A DNA stretch of 64,000 bases from PALSA-1003 sp963791945 (GTDB taxonomy: Bacteria > Pseudomonadota > Gammaproteobacteria > Burkholderiales > Casimicrobiaceae): assembly GCA_963791945.1 (NCBI GenBank), contig CAWBUD010000002.1, positions 2,046,001 through 2,110,000 on the forward strand, given 5' to 3'. The notes beneath the pieces were generated by a model. The model made no database searches. It worked only from the letters and a program-made list of their open reading frames with translations, and was not told the origin of the DNA. Made by a program: the position numbers and the translations under genes. The first letter of the stretch is position 1. Each line of letters begins with the position of its first letter. Below, piece by piece: positions 59,242 to 64,000 of the stretch.

Positions 59242-61603
59242 CTTCGAGCGCTTCGCTCGCTTCGAACATCTCGACGAGCTCCAGAAGCGTCCTGCCCTGC
59301 ACGCTGCGAACGAGCGGCAGCGTCGCGTGCATCGCCTTGATCAGCTCCTTGCTGGCATACGGCTCCAGGGCGGTCACCATCCGCGCCGCGTGGACGACCG
59401 CCTCGACGCCGTCCCATTCAGCGGGCAGCGGCACGTGCGGCAGCATCGCGGTGCGCGTGGCGTGATGCAGGAGCATGGGGCCCTGGTTGCGGTGCCAGGC
59501 CACCGCGACGCGCTTCTCCGTGTTGACGAGCTCGCGCACCTCCTCCCAATGCGTGCGGGCGAGCCCGTATAGCCGCCTGCCTTCCCGCGTGTCGAGGAGG
59601 CGCCACAGCGGCGTGCCCTCCTGCAGCTGCGGGATCTCCGGTAGCGCCTGTGCGGCACGCTCGGCGAGCTTCGGCGCTGCCCGGCGCACCGTCACGCGGC
59701 TTGAGGAGATGACCGTGCCGCTGCCGCGCACCAGCGGATCGTTGAGCAGCGCGATGGCGTCGAGCTTGCCGTTGCCGAAATCATTGCCGGGATTGGCGCC
59801 GGTGAAGCTATCGCGGCGCGCGTTGGCGAGCAACACCGACTTGACCTGGTCGTGCGTGAGCGTGGAATTGCGCTCCAGCATCAGCGCGATCGCGCCCGTG
59901 ACGTGCGGCGCCGCCATGCTCGTGCCGCTCATGTCGATGTAGGAGTCGCAGCAGCAATCGCAGCAGCAACCGGTGTGCAGGTCGCGCTTGGCCGAGCAGA
60001 TCTCCTCGCCCGGCGCGCTGACGTCGGGCTTCTGCATCCCGTCGAGGCGCGGGCCGCGGCTCGACGAATCCGAGAGCTTGCCCTTGTCCTTGCCGGACGA
60101 AGCGTAGTTGCCGACTGTGATGATGCGCGCGGCGCTGCCCGGCGAGCCGACGGTATTCGCCCGCGACACGTCGTCCTTCAGCTCCTCCCACTGATCGCCG
60201 TCGATCCACGCGTGGTACGCGATGGCGGCGGCACCCGCGTTCGTCAGCTCGATGACCCACCCGCCGGGCTGGTTCACGTCCTCGGCCTTGGTCCCCGAGC
60301 TCATCGACATGAATATCCGTCTCGCGCCCGTCCCCGCATTCAGCAGTGTCGGGATGATGGTGCAGCTGCTGTTCTTGTTCGCTTCGACGAAGTTCGACGA
60401 GGCGGGAGCGTCGGGCGCGGCGACGTTGGAGCCGCCGGCCTGGATGTTGTTGCCGGGCGGAACGAGCTTGCAGCCAAGCCCGTTCGCCGCCGTGAAGCGA
60501 ATGTCGATCCGCGTCGTCGCTTGGCCCTTGACCGATTTCTGCGCGTTGAGCTCGAAGTGGAGGCGCTTCACGACGCCGCCCGGCGGAATGGTTCCGGTGG
60601 CGTGCTTGCCTTGCCCTCCCTCGTTGCCGGCCGAGGCCACCAGCACCACAGGCGGCCCGGTGTGAGTCGAAAGAAACGTGTCGATCATCTGGTCCATCGG
60701 ATCGGTGCCGTCGTGCGGGCCGATGGAATGGCCGAGACTCATGTTGATGACGACCGGGACGGGATCGGGCTGGACCGCGGCGGCGGTGGCGGCGATGAAC
60801 TGAATGGCGGCCTGCAGAGTCGTCTGCCCGGCGAAGTCGTGCTTGACGATGACGAGCTCAGCATCCGGCGCCACGCCCACGTATTTGAATTCGCCGCTGC
60901 AATTTCCCGCCTTTTTGCCGTTGCCGGCGGCGATGCCCGCCACGTGCGTGCCGTGCTTGTGATCGTTGGTGTCGGTCTCGACGCGATTCCCGCCGACCAT
61001 GGCGCCGGGCTGAATGATCTGCGTGCCGGAGGCGATCGCCGCTTCGATCTGCCCCTTGTTGTAGGTGACGGTCGGGTTCACCGTCTGGTCGAGGATCGTG
61101 CGGATCCGCGTCTTCGTCTGATCGTTCGGCAGCCGGAACACGGGATGCAGGATGTTGATCCCCGAGTCGATGATGCCGATCATGACGCCGAGCCCGGTGT
61201 ATTTGTCGGTCCCGCTGAAAGGATATTGCGGGTTGCGTACCGACGATGCGCGGATCTCCGGGATCGAATCGTCGAGACCAGGCTTGGTCTGCGCCTCGTG
61301 GTGAATGTGGATGACGCTCGGAAGGCGAGCGATGTCGTCCAGCTTGTCGAGCGGAATCCGCGCGGAATAGAACGTTCCGAACAGCGGGGCGAACGCGATG
61401 CCGGAAGCCGCGAGCTCGCTCGTGTCGGTGCCGGCAAGCTCGATCAGGACTCGAACCGCGGGCGCGGGAGCGGGCTGTGCGCTTTCGCGGTTGCGGCGCG
61501 CCCAGTCGAAGGCCACGGCACGCAGATGCGGCGAGACCTTCGAGTGGATGCGCACGTCGTCAGGAGGGACCGCTGGCGCGTCGGGTCCGGAAGGTTCGGC
61601 CAC
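59234..61603 (-). CDS. S8 (subtilisin-like) serine peptidase
   Basis: 789-residue subtilase with intact triad: Asp146 in GIIDSGIN, His217 in DHKHGTHVAG and Ser562 in DMSGTSMAAPHV, plus the oxyanion Asn327 in SAGNEGG. The N-terminal 110 residues resemble an inhibitor-type propeptide. An insert of about 150 residues lies between Asn327 and Ser562, ending in a cysteine cluster CCCDCCC (546-552) ten residues before the nucleophile. A helical C-terminal tail of about 150 residues follows the catalytic domain. No signal peptide is seen, unusual for a subtilase. The start is GTG 61603 with AGGAGG upstream. First gene of the giant operon, so it may process the other products. Confidence 0.92.
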   Translation of the reverse strand: MAEPSGPDAPAVPPDDVRIHSKVSPHLRAVAFDWARRNRESAQPAPAPAVRVLIELAGTDTSELAASGIAFAPLFGTFYSARIPLDKLDDIARLPSVIHIHHEAQTKPGLDDSIPEIRASSVRNPQYPFSGTDKYTGLGVMIGIIDSGINILHPVFRLPNDQTKTRIRTILDQTVNPTVTYNKGQIEAAIASGTQIIQPGAMVGGNRVETDTNDHKHGTHVAGIAAGNGKKAGNCSGEFKYVGVAPDAELVIVKHDFAGQTTLQAAIQFIAATAAAVQPDPVPVVINMSLGHSIGPHDGTDPMDQMIDTFLSTHTGPPVVLVASAGNEGGQGKHATGTIPPGGVVKRLHFELNAQKSVKGQATTRIDIRFTAANGLGCKLVPPGNNIQAGGSNVAAPDAPASSNFVEANKNSSCTIIPTLLNAGTGARRIFMSMSSGTKAEDVNQPGGWVIELTNAGAAAIAYHAWIDGDQWEELKDDVSRANTVGSPGSAARIITVGNYASSGKDKGKLSDSSSRGPRLDGMQKPDVSAPGEEICSAKRDLHTGCCCDCCCDSYIDMSGTSMAAPHVTGAIALMLERNSTLTHDQVKSVLLANARRDSFTGANPGNDFGNGKLDAIALLNDPLVRGSGTVISSSRVTVRRAAPKLAERAAQALPEIPQLQEGTPLWRLLDTREGRRLYGLARTHWEEVRELVNTEKRVAVAWHRNQGPMLLHHATRTAMLPHVPLPAEWDGVEAVVHAARMVTALEPYASKELIKAMHATLPLVRSVQGRTLLELVEMFEASEALEDA

Positions 61604-61720
61604 GTGAGACCTCCTGGCAGTCGGCTGGCCCGCATGACGGACCGCTCGAAGTCGATCGTATGCTACACGGCGATCCGGAAAACGGCTAGATGTGGCCTAC
61701 ACCGCGGGTGCCAGGCTGAA

Positions 61721-61984
61721 TCAGGGACGTGGAGCACCGTTCCGGTCGGGCAGTTCGTCGTCGCGCGAATACTCGACCGCGATCGGCTGCCCGCGGCGAC
61801 GCCGCCGAGGCATGAACGCGCGGACGATGGCAAGCAGCGCGACCAGGGCGATCGCGACCGCGAACACCAGCCACAATCCCAGCATCACGAGGAGCAGGCA
61901 CGCGAGTATCCCCAACGCGAGCAGCGTGCCGACAACGCGATCGAAGGTGCGCCCGGAATGGAGCGAGACCGATATTCGCTTCAT
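61721..61984 (-). CDS. Small membrane protein (87 aa)
   Basis: Hydrophobic segment(s) at about residues 18-56 (VGTLLALGILACLLLVML, then VFAVAIALVALLAIV), followed by a very basic RRRRR stretch and a polar tail. No family recognised. ATG 61984 was chosen (MKRISVSLHSG); 12 in-frame codons upstream lack support. It is 117 bp upstream of the subtilase and on the same strand, so it may be the leading gene of the giant operon. Orientation is likely a hairpin with both ends inside. Confidence 0.6.
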   Translation of the reverse strand: MKRISVSLHSGRTFDRVVGTLLALGILACLLLVMLGLWLVFAVAIALVALLAIVRAFMPRRRRRGQPIAVEYSRDDELPDRNGAPRP

Positions 61985-62505
61985 GGCTGCGTCCGGATGA
62001 ACTCCATTTGCGCGCAGCAACCGCCAAACTCTACCCAGGACTGACGCGTTACCGGGCCAGGGTCACTCACCCGGGAAGCTCCGGTAGAACTGTCTACTTG
62101 ATGGCTGCGGAGGCTTCATGTGTCGAGCCTTGCAAGGTATCGGGCGGAGAGGCCGGGACTGAAGACGTGAATATTCCCCTTGCTAACGCTAGTTGTCCAA
62201 GTTATGCTCTTAGTAGCATACAAGTAGTGCTGTCCATCCGACGCCGCAGGCCATAGGGGTAAACACGGTCCGGGCCACCGTCACCGGCTCGATATCGCGG
62301 GCTTCCTGCCCCCTGCTCATCGACGGCGTGCCCCGGTCGGGTATTCATGTGTGCTGCGGGAGCCGCTACGACGCAACCTCTCGCTTTGATGCAAACCGTC
62401 TTCCAGGACCCTCCTGTATGGACGCGTGTGCGACCCAAGACAAACCCCTAGCGTAAGGAGTCGCACCCCTCATCCACATTCACGTTCAGTTAAGGAGAGC
62501 ACAAC
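61985..62505. other. 521 bp divergent gap upstream of the CARDB-like gene
   Basis: Separates the minus-strand giant operon from plus-strand genes at the right edge and must carry promoters for both. The stretch 62160-62230 is clearly more AT-rich than its surroundings. An inverted repeat GTGCGAC (62428-62434)/GTCGCAC (62460-62466) with a 25-base loop stands 40 bp before the CARDB-like start; without a T-run it is not a terminator and could be a leader structure or operator. No coding region could be supported. Confidence 0.45.
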
Positions 62506-63360
62506 ATGCCCGTACATTTGATGATCCATGACAGTCCGTTACCGCAGTGGTGGTTGAGTCCAGATATCTGGGTCGTTCCCGGCACCGACCCGAGTGGTTC
62601 GCCGGGCTCTCCCATTGCAGGCCAGCCGGCCTACCTGTGGGCCCGAGTGTCGAATACCGGTAACGTAGCTGCGACGGGAACGCGGGTTGATTTCTACTGG
62701 GCCAATCCGTCCGCTCAGGTGGTCGTGGGCGTGGCCACGCAAATCGGCTCGGCCTTTGTCGACCTCAATCCCGGCGACACGCAAGAAGTGCTGTGCTTGG
62801 TGCCCTGGACTCCCATCATCGTCAATGGCGGCCACGAGTGCGTGCTGGCAGTGGCCCACGGGGTGGGCGACACCAATCCGATTCCCGATCCGCTGCCAAA
62901 CGGCTTTCCGTTCGATCCGCCCTCGCACGATCAAATCGCGCAACTGAACCTCAGTGTACTGGAGGCACGGCTACAGCCGCTCGCGATCCATGTAAACGCG
63001 ATCGGACGTACTGAGAAGGTGGCCCGCTTGACCGTGGAATTCGGACGCGAAGTTGAAAAGCGGGTATTGGCGCAGCTGGGCTTGCACGACCTGCGTCCGG
63101 CACAGAAGGACGTCGTAAATGTGACCTTGTCGCGCGAGCCGAACTGCGACGAACGCCCCAAGCCGTCCCGGCAACGCGAGCTGGAAGTCCACGTCCCGCG
63201 TGGCACTTCGGTGCCGGTTTTCGCGGCGATCGAGGCCAAACAGTTGGGCGAGCACGAATACCAGTTGGTGCACATCGTTGAACGCGTTGCCGGAAAGATC
63301 ATCGGCGGCGTGTCTTACCTAGTCGTGAACAAGCGTCATCATCAAGAGGAGCAATCATGA
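62506..63360 (+). CDS. CARDB-like (Ig-fold) protein, 284 aa
   Basis: After a short start (MPVHLMIHDSPLPQWWLSPDIWVVPG) comes an immunoglobulin-like domain (about residues 25-125): PAYLWARVSNTGNVAATGTRVDFYW, GDTQEVLCLVPWTPI and NGGHECVLAVAHG. These match the CARDB pattern of bacterial adhesion-type modules. The remaining 150 residues are mixed and unassigned. No signal peptide, so it is likely a cytoplasmic or particle-borne protein. ATG 62506 has TTAAGGAGAGCAC upstream. Its stop overlaps the next start by ATGA. The neighbour across the gap is the giant operon. Confidence 0.8.
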   Translation: MPVHLMIHDSPLPQWWLSPDIWVVPGTDPSGSPGSPIAGQPAYLWARVSNTGNVAATGTRVDFYWANPSAQVVVGVATQIGSAFVDLNPGDTQEVLCLVPWTPIIVNGGHECVLAVAHGVGDTNPIPDPLPNGFPFDPPSHDQIAQLNLSVLEARLQPLAIHVNAIGRTEKVARLTVEFGREVEKRVLAQLGLHDLRPAQKDVVNVTLSREPNCDERPKPSRQRELEVHVPRGTSVPVFAAIEAKQLGEHEYQLVHIVERVAGKIIGGVSYLVVNKRHHQEEQS

Positions 63361-64000
63361 GCGCGACTCCCTTGAACGTGCTTACTCGGCCGTTCGCGGT
63401 CGAACCCGTGACCAACATCATGTTGCCGGACGGCATCTTCGATAATGCCATCTACAATCTGCGCATCGCGGCCCACTTCACCAACACCTCAAGCAGCGCG
63501 CTGACGAACGTGACACTGTACCTGGAAAGTGTGAGCGATCCGGGCATCGTGCCGGTCGCTCGCACCTTCCATTTTGCGTCGATCCCCGCTGGCGCCGCTG
63601 TGCTAGCCCAATGGGATACCAACTTCCAGTTCGCCACACCTGGCAAGCGGCTGGTCAGCTTTGTTGCACGCGCTGACGGTTTCACATCGCGCCGTTCGAT
63701 CCAGCAGATCTTCGTATCGCAGACGCGGTTCGATAGCGCCACCAATAGCTACACTTGCACGGTCGAAGAAGGCACGCTGCAGGTATCGCACTTCCAGGGC
63801 CATGTGCCGGGCAAGGATTGGGGTGACCCGACCGGCGATGGCAAGGGGTGCCGCTGCCCGCCGCCATTCGGACCGAACGTGCCGACCGGCCTGACGATGG
63901 TGTGGACGGCCAATCCAGCCTATGCGGGCACCCACGGCGACCTGCCCTTTTCCGACCCCTGGTGGAAGATCCTCGCCATCATCGTTGCAATTGTCGCGGC
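63357..64000 (+). CDS. Uncharacterised protein, C-terminus outside window
   Basis: 215 residues are visible. The first about 125 form a beta-rich domain (LRIAAHFTNTSSSALTNVTLYLESV, RTFHFASIPAGAAVLAQWDTNFQF), again Ig-like and similar in style to the preceding CARDB-like protein. A linker GDGKGCRCPPPFGPNVPTG follows, and the window ends inside a hydrophobic stretch WWKILAIIVAIVA, probably a transmembrane helix. No signal peptide at the start. The ATG at 63357 overlaps the previous stop (ATGA), so the two are coupled. Function unknown. Confidence 0.75.
   Translation, partial: MSATPLNVLTRPFAVEPVTNIMLPDGIFDNAIYNLRIAAHFTNTSSSALTNVTLYLESVSDPGIVPVARTFHFASIPAGAAVLAQWDTNFQFATPGKRLVSFVARADGFTSRRSIQQIFVSQTRFDSATNSYTCTVEEGTLQVSHFQGHVPGKDWGDPTGDGKGCRCPPPFGPNVPTGLTMVWTANPAYAGTHGDLPFSDPWWKILAIIVAIVA

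Noticed and set aside
55858..59340. Plus-strand open frame of 1160 codons opposite the DUF6603-like gene
   Set aside because: It is antisense to a well-formed gene, rich in Arg/Glu/Asp/His with no domain or ribosome site, as expected for the reverse frame of GC-rich coding DNA.
45064..61603. Contractile injection system, type VI secretion or prophage tail
   Set aside because: No sheath, tube, baseplate, AAA ATPase, VgrG, terminase or capsid motif was seen in any of the five large genes.
62428..62466. Inverted repeat GTGCGAC/GTCGCAC as a terminator
   Set aside because: The loop is 25 bases and no T-run follows in either direction; it also lies just upstream of a gene rather than after one.
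1..64000. tRNA, rRNA, CRISPR array, insertion sequence or integrase
   Set aside because: No cloverleaf, rRNA-like stretch, regularly spaced repeat, transposase motif or terminal inverted repeat was recognised; a covariance-model search was not possible.

Overview
The window is GC-rich, densely packed Gram-negative chromosomal DNA. I read it as probably betaproteobacterial (Burkholderiales-like), judging from the mix of IclR control, polyamine-, taurine- and amino-acid-type ABC importers, UbiD/UbiX pairs, a lipoprotein patatin and an outer-membrane MetA-type transporter. No RNA gene, CRISPR array, insertion sequence or prophage was seen, and there is no taxonomic marker, so the placement is an inference.

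Bases 1-37,800 hold a catabolic island. Almost all of it is on the minus strand and it falls into four operons: (i) hyuA-hyuB-SDR-aldehyde dehydrogenase-aminotransferase (6573 down to the left edge); (ii) a PotD-like binding protein followed by a three-subunit molybdenum hydroxylase (12537-7707); (iii) FrdA-like flavoprotein 2, an Fe-S subunit, an HdrB/SdhE-like subunit, a PotABCD-type importer, an ADP-forming acyl-CoA synthetase, an enoyl-CoA hydratase and FrdA-like flavoprotein 1 (26776-13943); (iv) a polar-amino-acid-type importer, a UbiD decarboxylase and UbiX (37570-32350). Upstream of each operon lies the same element: a TTGACA -35, a 17-18 bp spacer, a -10, and two copies of a TTCCG-N5-CGGAA operator 20 bp apart, one overlapping the -10. 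An IclR-family regulator at 6856-7659 is the obvious candidate to bind it. The plus-strand genes inside the island are that regulator, a second hydroxymethylbilane synthase (HemC) homologue, and a run of UbiD, a NitT/TauT-type importer and a guanidine-modifying-superfamily hydrolase. A molybdenum hydroxylase with an ATP-dependent HyuAB lactamase fits N-heteroaromatic ring hydroxylation followed by lactam opening. The aminotransferase, dehydrogenases, CoA ligase and hydratase would then process the linear product. The substrate is unknown; the HemC homologue and a UroD-like remnant hint at pyrrole chemistry.

Bases 38,000-44,700 carry ordinary envelope genes: a transporter-suffix-like membrane protein, a MetA-type outer-membrane protein, a lipoprotein patatin, a chalcone-isomerase-like secreted protein, two membrane proteins, and a nitrobindin-like protein fused at its end to a decapitated methyltransferase.

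Bases 45,000-61,600 hold the most unusual block: five very large minus-strand genes (789, 1136, 1116, 1845 and 623 codons) that abut or overlap by a few bases and so form one translationally coupled operon. The first product is a subtilase, the second a DUF6603-like beta-rich protein, and the other three match no family I can name. None has a signal peptide. Beyond them, reading rightward, are a CARDB-like protein and a further protein that runs off the window. This block is the best candidate for an undescribed multi-protein system.
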